DNA of 37,896 nt from RGIG4608 sp964413365 (GTDB lineage: Bacteria; Bacillota; Clostridia; Oscillospirales; CAG-272). The DNA is taken from the NCBI GenBank assembly GCA_964413365.1, contig CAYPRM010000013.1, positions 1 to 37,896 of the forward strand. Direction: 5' to 3'. The translations under genes and the position numbers were made by a program. Shown piece after piece: positions 26,283-34,465 of this stretch. Under the pieces are notes generated by a model that did no database searches, had not been told where the DNA came from, and worked only from the letters and a program-made list of their open reading frames with translations. Position 1 is the stretch's first letter. The number at the start of each line of letters is the position of its first letter.

Positions 26283-28271
26283 ATGAACAAGAAGAAAATT
26301 ACACGTATATGCATCGCGGCAGGCCTTGCGCTTGTGCTGATCGGTGCGGCGGTAGGACTTGTGGCGTGCCCCGATCCCGATCCCGACAACGGGAAGAAGC
26401 CCGACGTTACCTCGGACACCCTCTACGTTAAGAAGGTCGACGGGCTGTCGGACGACTTCATCATGGGCATGGACGCGTCCTGTGTTCCTGCACTCGAGGC
26501 GAGCGGCGTTGAGTACCGCGACTTCGACGGCGAGGTGAAGGATGTTTACGAGATCCTCTCGAACAACGGCATCAACTATATCCGCGTCCGCATTTGGAAC
26601 GATCCCTATGATTCCGACGGCAACGGCTACGGCGGCGGTAACTGCGATATCGACAATGCGATAGAGATAGGCAAACGTGCCACGGCAAACGGTATGAAGC
26701 TGCTTGTCAACTTCCACTATTCCGACTTCTGGGCTGATCCTGCGAAGCAGATGGTCCCCAAGGCATGGGCGAAAATGTCCGTCACAGAAAAGGCTGACGC
26801 GCTCTATAACTATACCGTCGACTGCCTCGAAAAGCTCGTTGCAGCAGGCGTTGACGTCGGCATGGTGCAGATAGGAAACGAGACCAACGGCTATTTCTGC
26901 GGTCATAAGGTCTGGTCGGACATCGCAACCCTTATGCGCGCAGGCTCTCAGGCTGTCCGCGAGATCTGCCCCGACGCACTCGTGGCTGTGCATTTTGCCA
27001 ACCCCGAAAAGACGTCAAATTACAGAAATTACGCATACTACCTCGCCGCACAGCAGGTCGATTATGACGTTTTCGCGTCCTCGTACTACCCCTATTGGCA
27101 CGGCACGCTCGAGAACCTCTCCGAGATCCTGACTGAAATAGCGACTAACTACGGCAAGAAGGTCATGGTCGCTGAAACGTCCTACGCCTTCACGCCCGAC
27201 GACACCGACTTCTCATCGAATACCATCGGCGAGGGCGGCGCGTATGTTAAGGATTACCCCTTCACCGTGCAGGGACAGGCTAACCTCGTCCGCGACGTTA
27301 TCGACACCGTTGCGCACATCGAGGGCGGAATCGGCGTGTTCTACTGGGAGGGCACGTGGATCAGCGTCGGCACGGAGAGCTGGGAGATAAATTCCGCACT
27401 TTGGGAGAGATACGGCTCGGGCTGGGCTTCGTCCTACTCCACCGATTACGATCCCAAGGACGCAGGTAAGTATTACGGCGGCTGTGCGGTCGATAATCAA
27501 GCGTTCTTTGATTCTCAGGGACGCGCGCTCGAGTCTCTTAAGATATTCTCCCTCGTCAGAGGCGGAAATGAGGTCGAGGTCAAGACCGATGCACTCGAGG
27601 AGGTCAGCATTATTTGCGATATCAATGGCGATATCGTCCTTCCGACCAAGGTAAACGCAATTATGAGCGATAATTCGAGGACGGAGCTGCCCGTCGAGTG
27701 GGAAAATGTGGATATTGACGCATTCAAGGCGAGCGGCATCGGCAAATACGACATCAAGGGCACCGCAGGCGGCATGACGACGCATTGTTACCTCTCGCTC
27801 GTGGAGTACAACTTCCTCAAGAACTGGAGCTTCGAGGACGACACCGAGGGCACGGGCTGGACTGCAACGCAGATCAAGAAATTTGACCAGCTCTATGTTG
27901 AGGATAAGCTCACCGACTCCGTAACGGGCAGTAAGCACTACCATTTCTGGGGTTCTGGCACGGACACCGTCGAGTTCACCCTCGAGCAGACGCTCGCCGA
28001 CCTCAAGGCAGGGAAGTATTACTACGCGATCTCCATTATGGGCGGCGACTGCGGCGAGACCGAGGTCTACGCATACGTCAAGGTGAACGGAACGATCGTT
28101 TACAAGGCTGAAACGGAGATAACGGTCTATAACGAATGGCACACCGCCGAGATACACGATATTCAGTGTAACGATGGCGATGAAATAACGGTCGGCATCT
28201 ACGTCAAGTGCGCGGGAACGGGCGCTTGGGGCAAGATCGACGACGCACTTTTGAATTCAGTAAAGGAATAA
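26283..28271 (+). CDS. Arabinogalactan endo-beta-1,4-galactanase lipoprotein (GH53)
   Basis: A 662-residue lipid-anchored enzyme that cuts beta-1,4-galactan side chains of pectin. The ATG at 26283 has AAAGGAG at 26271-26277; the ATG at 26268 overlaps that site. Signal peptide with lipobox LVAC (Cys about 29). The GH53 barrel (about 55-400) is well conserved: FIMGMDASCV, INYIRVRIWNDPYD, LLVNFHYSDFWADP, the acid/base Glu in VQIGNETNGY (about 199) and the nucleophile Glu in MVAETSYAFT (about 298). An Ig-like domain (about 440-505) and a C-terminal jelly-roll module (about 509-660; NWSFEDDTEGTGW ... GKIDDALL) follow; the latter resembles galactan-binding CBM61 often attached to GH53, though I am only moderately sure. 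The GH13 amylase starts 6 nt later, so they share an mRNA. Confidence 0.94.
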   Translation: MNKKKITRICIAAGLALVLIGAAVGLVACPDPDPDNGKKPDVTSDTLYVKKVDGLSDDFIMGMDASCVPALEASGVEYRDFDGEVKDVYEILSNNGINYIRVRIWNDPYDSDGNGYGGGNCDIDNAIEIGKRATANGMKLLVNFHYSDFWADPAKQMVPKAWAKMSVTEKADALYNYTVDCLEKLVAAGVDVGMVQIGNETNGYFCGHKVWSDIATLMRAGSQAVREICPDALVAVHFANPEKTSNYRNYAYYLAAQQVDYDVFASSYYPYWHGTLENLSEILTEIATNYGKKVMVAETSYAFTPDDTDFSSNTIGEGGAYVKDYPFTVQGQANLVRDVIDTVAHIEGGIGVFYWEGTWISVGTESWEINSALWERYGSGWASSYSTDYDPKDAGKYYGGCAVDNQAFFDSQGRALESLKIFSLVRGGNEVEVKTDALEEVSIICDINGDIVLPTKVNAIMSDNSRTELPVEWENVDIDAFKASGIGKYDIKGTAGGMTTHCYLSLVEYNFLKNWSFEDDTEGTGWTATQIKKFDQLYVEDKLTDSVTGSKHYHFWGSGTDTVEFTLEQTLADLKAGKYYYAISIMGGDCGETEVYAYVKVNGTIVYKAETEITVYNEWHTAEIHDIQCNDGDEITVGIYVKCAGTGAWGKIDDALLNSVKE

Positions 28272-28277
28272 AGCACG

Positions 28278-29945
28278 ATGAAAAACAAAAATATGTACGG
28301 GAGGGCATTTTCCCTTATCCTCGCGGTGATTATGATATTTACAACACTTGCACTTGCGGGCTGTCCTAGCCCCGACCCCACCCCCAACGATCCCGATAGC
28401 TCCAATAACGGCGGCAACGGCGGAAATAACGGCGTCACGGCAGAGCCGATGCTCGATCCCGTGGACGACAATTACAGAACCTTCTATCAGATCTTCGTCG
28501 GCTCGTTCTCCGACGGCAATAACGACGGCATCGGCGACCTTCGCGGCGTCATCAACCGCATGGACTACCTCAATGACGGCGATATCAACAACGGCAACGA
28601 CCTCGGCGTGCAGGGAATATGGCTCTCGCCGATATTCTCCTCCAACTCGTACCATAAGTACGACACGAAGGATTATTACACCATCGACTGGAGATTTGGC
28701 GACGAGGCAACGCTCCTTGAGCTGATAGACCTCTGCCACGAGAGAAATGTCAAGATTATCCTCGACCTCGCGATAAACCACACCTCGACTCAGCACCCGT
28801 GGTTCATTGAGTTCAAGAAGGCGCGTATGGAGGGCGACACGGATAACAAGTATTATAATTGGTATACCTGCGTTACCGCCAGTCAGAGAAATAACGGCTC
28901 GATATATAGCAAGATAGGCGGCACGAGCTTCTATTACGAGTGCAACTTCTCGGGAGATATGCCCGAGCTCAACTTCGATAACCCCGACGTGGTCGATGCA
29001 ATGCTCGATGTTGCGAGATACTACCTTGAGCTTGGCGTGGACGGCTTCCGCTTTGACGCGGTGAAGTACATCTACTACGGCGATACGGCACGCAACGTAA
29101 CGTTCTGGAATAATTACGTCAGCACGCTCCGCTCCGAATATCCCGATAGCTACATGGTCGGCGAGTGCTGGTCGGGGGATAGCGAGATATTGCAGTATTA
29201 CGGCAAGCTCAACTGCTTCGACTTCTCAATGTCGGGAGCAGAGGGCAAGGTCGCAATGGCGGCTAAGGGCAACGGACTCACCACCTATGTAAATTACGTC
29301 GTTTCGTTCCTTAACTCTATAAAGAGCAAGAATCCCAACGGTATGCTCGTGTCCTTCCTCTCGAACCACGACCAGGATAGGATCGCAGGCTCGTTCGTTA
29401 CGGATAATCAGATGAAGATGGCAGCGAGCCTGTATCTGCTCTGCTCAGGCTCTCCCGTGATCTATTACGGTGAGGAGATCGGCATGCGCGGAAAGAGAGA
29501 TCCTGCCATAGATACGGATGCCGACAGAAGACTTGCTATGCTCTGGGGCGACGATGACCTCGTAAGAAATCCCACGGGCGCAACATATAGCGCTCAGATA
29601 GACAGCGACGTCGCAAGACAGCTTGACGATCCTAACAGCGTACTCAACCACTACTCCAAGCTTCTCTCGATACGTCAGAGATATCCCGCAGTCGCAAGGG
29701 GCAGCTATACCGCGATCACCTCGTCGGATAGGGGACTTGCAGGCTTCCTTGTTACCTATAACGATGAAAGACTTGTCATTTTGCACAATGTTTCCACCTC
29801 TGAGATAAGGATCGACCTCTCAGCCCTCATCGGGATCGGCGCATATAGACCTGACGAGATCTGCGAGATCGTCGGAGCAGGGCAGGCTACGCTCAACGGC
29901 ACAACGCTCACAATAAGCGGTCAGACGAGCATCATTTTGAAATAA
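28278..29945 (+). CDS. Alpha-amylase family lipoprotein (GH13)
   Basis: A 555-residue secreted enzyme acting on alpha-1,4-glucans. It begins 6 nt after the galactanase stop; its ribosome binding site (AAGGAA) lies inside the end of that gene, so translation is probably coupled. Lipobox LALAGC (Cys about 31) and a Gly/Asn-rich linker precede a complete GH13 barrel: YQIFVGSFSDGNNDGIGDL, region I LDLAINHTS, the nucleophile in DGFRFDAVKY (about 259), the acid in MVGECWSG (about 295) and the third Asp in LSNHDQDR (about 364). A small C-terminal beta domain ends the protein. The motifs fit alpha-amylase/neopullulanase-like subfamilies; exact specificity cannot be fixed from sequence. No binding module is attached, which fits the idea that starch is held by the neighbouring CBM26 proteins. 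Confidence 0.93.
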   Translation: MKNKNMYGRAFSLILAVIMIFTTLALAGCPSPDPTPNDPDSSNNGGNGGNNGVTAEPMLDPVDDNYRTFYQIFVGSFSDGNNDGIGDLRGVINRMDYLNDGDINNGNDLGVQGIWLSPIFSSNSYHKYDTKDYYTIDWRFGDEATLLELIDLCHERNVKIILDLAINHTSTQHPWFIEFKKARMEGDTDNKYYNWYTCVTASQRNNGSIYSKIGGTSFYYECNFSGDMPELNFDNPDVVDAMLDVARYYLELGVDGFRFDAVKYIYYGDTARNVTFWNNYVSTLRSEYPDSYMVGECWSGDSEILQYYGKLNCFDFSMSGAEGKVAMAAKGNGLTTYVNYVVSFLNSIKSKNPNGMLVSFLSNHDQDRIAGSFVTDNQMKMAASLYLLCSGSPVIYYGEEIGMRGKRDPAIDTDADRRLAMLWGDDDLVRNPTGATYSAQIDSDVARQLDDPNSVLNHYSKLLSIRQRYPAVARGSYTAITSSDRGLAGFLVTYNDERLVILHNVSTSEIRIDLSALIGIGAYRPDEICEIVGAGQATLNGTTLTISGQTSIILK

Positions 29946-29953
29946 TTTGTTTA

Positions 29954-30042
29954 TTTTGGCACTATTTGACGAATATGAAAAAAAGTGATTTTGGCATTTT
30001 GCCAAAAAAACAACTTTTCAATTTGTCAATAGTGCCAAATTT
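29954..30042 (+). terminator. Large stem-loop after the GH53-GH13 operon
   Basis: TTTGGCACTAT (near 29955-29965) pairs with ATAGTGCCAAA (30029-30039), enclosing a second TTTTGGCA/TGCCAAAA hairpin (29990-30007). A T-rich tail follows. It probably terminates the upstream operon and borders the malE promoter. Confidence 0.65.
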
Positions 30043-30064
30043 TATTTTATGAGTAATATTATTA

Positions 30065-30093
30065 TTGACAAAAATGTTAAAAAGGGTTATAAT
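30065..30093 (+). promoter_or_regulatory. malE promoter
   Basis: Perfect TTGACA (30065-30070), 17-nt spacer, perfect TATAAT (30088-30093). A TGCGT-TAAG-ACGCA dyad (30100-30113) sits exactly at the predicted start site and could be an operator or a stabilising 5' hairpin. Confidence 0.85.
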
Positions 30094-30147
30094 TAATGTT
30101 GCGTTAAGACGCATAATATTTTATTTTTTTTAGGAGGAGAATTAGTT

Positions 30148-31782
30148 ATGAAAATGACTAAAATCTTGTCGCTCGTTCTCGCTTTGATCATGGTTGCAGC
30201 TTGCTTCACAGCATGCCCTCAGCCCGATCCTAACGATGGCACGACAACAAATCCTGGCGGAGAGACAAATCCTCTCGCAGGTACGTATAATATTAAGGTT
30301 TGGGTTTCCGAGCTTGACGCTGTAGTCGGCGAGGACGCTAACGGAGAAGAGATCAGAAAGTCCGTTGTTGAGCTTACCAAGGAGCAGATCCAGAGATTTA
30401 TGGATGCTAATCCCGGTGTAATTATCAACGCTGAGGTTTCTGGTGTTCCCGAGGGTGATGCAGCATCTCAGGTTATTACCGACGTTGCTACCGCTCCCGA
30501 TATTTACTGCTTCGCACAGGACCAGCTTGCTCGTCTTGTACAGGCTTCCGCACTTGCAGCTCCCTCTAAGGTTGTTGCTGACCTTCTTAAGACTGCTAAC
30601 GACGCGAACAGCATTTCCGCTGCTTCCGTTGCAGGTACTCTGTACGCTTATCCTATGACCAGCGATAACGGCTACTATCTCTACTACGATAAGAGCATCG
30701 TTACCGATCCCTCCAGCCTTGAGCAGATCATTGCCGATATCGAGGCTTACAACGAGGGCAAGGCTGACGCTGATAAGAAGAACTTCAGATTCGCTCTTGA
30801 GAACGCTTGGTACACCGCATCCTTCTTCTTTGCAACCGGATGCGTAAGTTCCTGGACGACCGACGTTGACGGTAACTGGACAGGTATCGAGGATACATTC
30901 AATAGCGATAAGGGCGTTGTTGCTATGAAGGGTATGATGAAGCTCGCTCAGTCCTCCTGCTACAACTCCGATGCTGATAAGTATGACAATGCTGCAGCTT
31001 GGGTAAATGGTATTTGGAATGCTAACACCGCTCAGGGTCACTTCGGTGATAACTTCGGCGTTTGCAAGCTCCCCTCTTTCACAGTTGACGGTGAGACCTA
31101 CCAGCTTGGTTCCTTCTCCGGTAACAAGCTTATGGGTGTAAAGCCTCAGAGCGATGCTAACAAAGCAGCAGTTCTTTCTCTCCTTGCTCAGTACCTCACA
31201 AACGAGCAGTGCCAGCTTGACAGATACGATCTCCTTCAGTGGGGTCCCTCTAACAAGGCTGCTCAGCAGAATGAGGATGTTAAGTCCAACCTTTCTCTTC
31301 TTGCTCTTGCTGACCAGAACCAGTATGCTACTCCTCAGGGTAACATCCACGGCTCTTGGTGGGATATCGCTAAGATTCTCGGCGCAGACGCTAAGACTGT
31401 AGAGAGCGACGATGATATCAAGGCAGCTCTTAAGAACTACTCTGATGCTATCAACGGTATCTTCGAGATGACCGATGAGCAGAAGCAGGCTTGGTCCGTA
31501 ATCGGTGATATGTCCAACGATGGTTGGAAGACCGACTATCCCTTGACTAAGATCGAGGACGGCGTTTGGGAGTCCGGTGTTATTGAGTTCACCGCAGGAC
31601 AGGGCTTCAAGTTCCGTCAGGGCGCAAGCTGGGATAATCAGATCCCCGCAAGCGGACATGTTGGTGGGGATGATAACTCTGGTAACATCGCTGTTGATGT
31701 AACAGGTAAGTACAAGATTCGCCTTACTTGGGACGGTGAGGTAGGCTCCACAGCTACTTGGGAGTTCATTCCCGCTGAATAA
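30148..31782 (+). CDS. malE: Maltose/maltodextrin-binding lipoprotein with extra C-terminal beta domain
   Basis: A 544-residue family-1 solute-binding protein, the extracellular receptor for the MalFG-ATPase importer. AGGAGGAG (30132-30139) precedes the ATG. The signal peptide ends near AACFTAC, giving a lipid anchor. Residues ~40-440 show the family fold (IQRFMDANPGVIINAEVSG, APDIYCFAQDQLARLVQA, YAYPMTSDNGYYLYYDKS, GIWNANTAQGHFG). Unusually, about 97 residues follow (about 447-544; WSVIGDMSNDGWKTDYPL, FKFRQGASWDNQ) that resemble SusE/SusF-like starch-binding beta domains and the first module of the lipoprotein at 14025. Codons are skewed to NNT, as often seen in highly expressed genes. Ligand specificity is inferred from malQ, amylase and CBM26 neighbours. 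Two hairpins separate it from the permease genes. Confidence 0.9.
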   Translation: MKMTKILSLVLALIMVAACFTACPQPDPNDGTTTNPGGETNPLAGTYNIKVWVSELDAVVGEDANGEEIRKSVVELTKEQIQRFMDANPGVIINAEVSGVPEGDAASQVITDVATAPDIYCFAQDQLARLVQASALAAPSKVVADLLKTANDANSISAASVAGTLYAYPMTSDNGYYLYYDKSIVTDPSSLEQIIADIEAYNEGKADADKKNFRFALENAWYTASFFFATGCVSSWTTDVDGNWTGIEDTFNSDKGVVAMKGMMKLAQSSCYNSDADKYDNAAAWVNGIWNANTAQGHFGDNFGVCKLPSFTVDGETYQLGSFSGNKLMGVKPQSDANKAAVLSLLAQYLTNEQCQLDRYDLLQWGPSNKAAQQNEDVKSNLSLLALADQNQYATPQGNIHGSWWDIAKILGADAKTVESDDDIKAALKNYSDAINGIFEMTDEQKQAWSVIGDMSNDGWKTDYPLTKIEDGVWESGVIEFTAGQGFKFRQGASWDNQIPASGHVGGDDNSGNIAVDVTGKYKIRLTWDGEVGSTATWEFIPAE

Positions 31783-31817
31783 TCCTTCACATTGAAGTTG
31801 AATAACTGAATATTTTG

Positions 31818-31845
31818 GCGGATGAGCCATCCGTGGCTCATCCGC
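31818..31845 (+). promoter_or_regulatory. Intercistronic hairpin 1 (malE-malF)
   Basis: A perfect 12-bp stem (GCGGATGAGCCA with TGGCTCATCCGC, loop TCCG) with no T-run afterwards. It is suited to protecting the malE 3' end or partly terminating. Confidence 0.7.
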
Positions 31846-31855
31846 TGTTAAAGAA

Positions 31856-31915
31856 AAGGCATTGTTGGCCGATATACAAGGGACACTTGTCTTGTGTGTC
31901 GGCTAACAGTGCCTT
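31856..31915 (+). promoter_or_regulatory. Intercistronic hairpin 2 (malE-malF)
   Basis: A 19-bp stem formed by 31856-31874 and 31897-31915 with three G-U pairs, and an inner ACAAG/CTTGT stem. It ends 10 nt before the AAAAGGAG site and has no T-run. Confidence 0.65.
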
Positions 31916-31965
31916 CTCACTATGAAAAGGAGATCTATAGGCTTTATAGCTTGTGCATTTTATTT

Positions 31966-33576
31966 ATGAAAAAATTAAATGACTTGGAATATCTGAAGCT
32001 AAGCAAGCCACGTGCCTATTGGTATAATTTCTGTATGTTCATCTGCTCGATCCCGGGCTGGTTCGTGGGACTCTTTGTCGCATTGTGGTCGTACATCTGC
32101 AAATTTGCACGCCTCATCGTCGACGGAGCGAAGGACATAGGATATACCTTTGTTAAGGGTAATGTGGCAGTTAAGCTCTCATTCCTTATTTTCGGACTTG
32201 GAAATTTATACTACGGTCAGATACTTCGCGGAGTCCTCTTCCTTGTATTTGAGGTAGTATTTCTCGTATATATGTTCCTTCCCCAGGGAGGCGGATTTTA
32301 TTGGATAAATAAGGCGCAGTTCTTCCAGACGGGCAATACCGTTGGTACTGTTCAGCAGGGAAAGGGCTTTCAGATCATAGACGTTCCTGGGATCGGTCCT
32401 ATGGAGGTCGAGATCAAGATCGACGGCGATGACTCCGTAAGAGTCTTGTTCTATGCGCTTTTGACAATATTCTTTATCGTTGCATTTATCTACACATGGA
32501 GACTTCAGGTCAAGCAGTGCAGGATCAATATGGATATCCGCGCAAAGCACGGTAAGATCAAGAAGGCAAAGGACGACCTTAAGTCCCTTCTTGATGAGCA
32601 GTTCCATAAGACTCTGCTCGCGCTTCCCACAGTAGGTATCGCGCTCTTTACGGTGCTTCCCATCATCTATATGATGATCATCTCGTTCACCAACTACGGC
32701 GATTATAAGAATCAGTATTACGACGGCTCGGCTAAGCTCTTCCAGTGGATGGGCTTCGAGCACTGGAATACCTTCTTTGATGGAAATAGCGATATCAGCC
32801 GTGCATTCGGAGATATACTCATCTGGACGCTCACATGGGCATTCTTCGCAACGTTCACCAACTACTTCCTTGGAATGCTCGTTGCAATGCTCATAAATAA
32901 GAAGGGAATAAAGATCAAGAAGTTCTGGAGAACGGTGCTCGTGCTCACGATCGCTATTCCTCAGTTCGTATCCCTCCTTTACGTGAAGAATATGTTCATT
33001 CGCGGAGGGTTTGTAAATAACCTTCTACTGACGTATAATTTGATCCCACAATCAATGCTGGATATGCAGCAGCTATCACTGTGGGAGAACCCAATAAGCG
33101 CAAAGATACTCGTTATCGTGCTGAATATCTGGATTGGTATCCCCCATATCATGCTGATGGCTACGGGTATTCTTATGAATATCCCTGCCGACCTCTATGA
33201 GTCGAGCCGCGTCGACGGTGCAAACTCGTTCCAGCAATTTATGAGGATCACGCTCCCCTATATGCTCTTCGTAACAGGGCCGTATCTTCTTACGAGCTTC
33301 GTCGGCAACCTCAATAACTTCAACGTTATCTACTTCCTCTCGGGAGGCGGCCCGAGCTATACGAGCGCGGACGGCTTCACGTCGGCAGGCGGCGTTACGA
33401 TCGGACATACCGACCTGCTTATCACATGGCTGTACAAGATGACGATAGATTCCGCAAAGCTCGAGTACTATAATGCTTCTCTTATAGGCATCATGGTATT
33501 CGTGGTCGTTGCAGTTCTCTCGCTCATCGTATATAACGTACTGCCTTCAAATAGAAACGAGGAGGACTATGCATAA
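31966..33576 (+). CDS. malF: Maltodextrin ABC transporter permease MalF
   Basis: An inner-membrane permease of about 536 residues that forms the sugar channel with MalG. After an N-terminal hydrophobic/basic part (two to three helices and a loop around 120-165 that would face outside), the MetI-type domain spans about 225-530 and carries the EAA loop YESSRVDGANSFQQFMRITLP (about 410), which docks on the ATPase. The start is uncertain: the best ribosome binding site, AAAAGGAG at 31925-31932, is 33 nt upstream of this ATG, and no ATG/GTG/TTG lies at a normal distance from it. An in-frame TTG at 31951 is 18 nt away. The malG start overlaps the stop codon by one base. Long N-terminal extensions are common in MalF of Bacillota. 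Confidence 0.9.
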   Translation: MKKLNDLEYLKLSKPRAYWYNFCMFICSIPGWFVGLFVALWSYICKFARLIVDGAKDIGYTFVKGNVAVKLSFLIFGLGNLYYGQILRGVLFLVFEVVFLVYMFLPQGGGFYWINKAQFFQTGNTVGTVQQGKGFQIIDVPGIGPMEVEIKIDGDDSVRVLFYALLTIFFIVAFIYTWRLQVKQCRINMDIRAKHGKIKKAKDDLKSLLDEQFHKTLLALPTVGIALFTVLPIIYMMIISFTNYGDYKNQYYDGSAKLFQWMGFEHWNTFFDGNSDISRAFGDILIWTLTWAFFATFTNYFLGMLVAMLINKKGIKIKKFWRTVLVLTIAIPQFVSLLYVKNMFIRGGFVNNLLLTYNLIPQSMLDMQQLSLWENPISAKILVIVLNIWIGIPHIMLMATGILMNIPADLYESSRVDGANSFQQFMRITLPYMLFVTGPYLLTSFVGNLNNFNVIYFLSGGGPSYTSADGFTSAGGVTIGHTDLLITWLYKMTIDSAKLEYYNASLIGIMVFVVVAVLSLIVYNVLPSNRNEEDYA

Positions 33577-34454
33577 TGGATAATAAAAATTCTATTAAAA
33601 AGAGCGGACTCGGCATAAAGACCACAAGACGCATTACGAATGTAATAGTTTACGTGATCCTTATAGCGATGACCGCACTCTGGCTCTTCCCGTTCTTCGG
33701 TATCGTGCTTGAGTCCTTCAGAGTCGAATCCGCAGGTCAGGTCTCCTACTTCTGGCCTAAGAAATTCGGATTTGATAACTATAAGTACCTGTTCAATCAG
33801 ACGAACTTCCTTAAGTGGTTTGGCACTACCGCATTTCTCGGCGTTATAACCGCCGTTCTGCAAACGTTCTTCATCCTCTCGATGAGCTATACACTCTCGC
33901 GACTGAGATTTAAGGGTAGGAAGGGACTTATGAACTTCATGCTCATTCTCGGAATGTTCCCGGGCTTCCTTACGATGATACTTATCTATAAGGTCTTTGC
34001 CGATCTGGGACTTACGGGTGAGAACGCACCTATAGGACTTATTATCGTTTACTGCGCAAGCTCGGCAATGGGCTACTACGTGTCAAAGGGCTTCTTTGAT
34101 ACCATTCCCAAGACGCTTGACGAGGCGGCGCGCGTTGACGGCGCTACACGCTTCCAGGTGTTCTATAAGGTTATCATGCCCCTTGCAAAGCCGATCGTTA
34201 TCTACACGCTTCTTATGGGCTTCATGGCACCCTGGGGCGACTTCATGATGGCGAGATTCCTCGCACATAACGTCGACTCGGGTAAGAACGTCGCTGTCGG
34301 TATATATCAATGGCTTGACAAGAGTAATATCAACAACAGATATACATCATTCTGTGCAGCAGGAGTTTGTGTATCCATACCCGTTACTGTCGTATTCCTC
34401 TGCCTGCAGAAGTACTACGTAGAGGGCGTAACAGGCGGAGCAGTTAAAGGATAA
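33576..34454 (+). CDS. malG: Maltodextrin ABC transporter permease MalG
   Basis: A 292-residue permease, partner of MalF. The ATG overlaps the malF stop codon (TAATG), and GAGGAGGA near 33559-33566 serves as the ribosome binding site, so translation is coupled and the two subunits are probably made in equal amounts. Six membrane helices are visible, with the EAA loop LDEAARVDGATRFQVFYKVIMP at about residue 180. The usual family opening and closing helices (VTVVFLCLQKYYVEGVTGGAVKG at the C-terminus) are intact, and the length equals that of typical MalG. It is followed after 11 nt by the ATPase gene. Confidence 0.95.
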   Translation: MDNKNSIKKSGLGIKTTRRITNVIVYVILIAMTALWLFPFFGIVLESFRVESAGQVSYFWPKKFGFDNYKYLFNQTNFLKWFGTTAFLGVITAVLQTFFILSMSYTLSRLRFKGRKGLMNFMLILGMFPGFLTMILIYKVFADLGLTGENAPIGLIIVYCASSAMGYYVSKGFFDTIPKTLDEAARVDGATRFQVFYKVIMPLAKPIVIYTLLMGFMAPWGDFMMARFLAHNVDSGKNVAVGIYQWLDKSNINNRYTSFCAAGVCVSIPVTVVFLCLQKYYVEGVTGGAVKG

Positions 34455-34465
34455 AGGAGATTATT

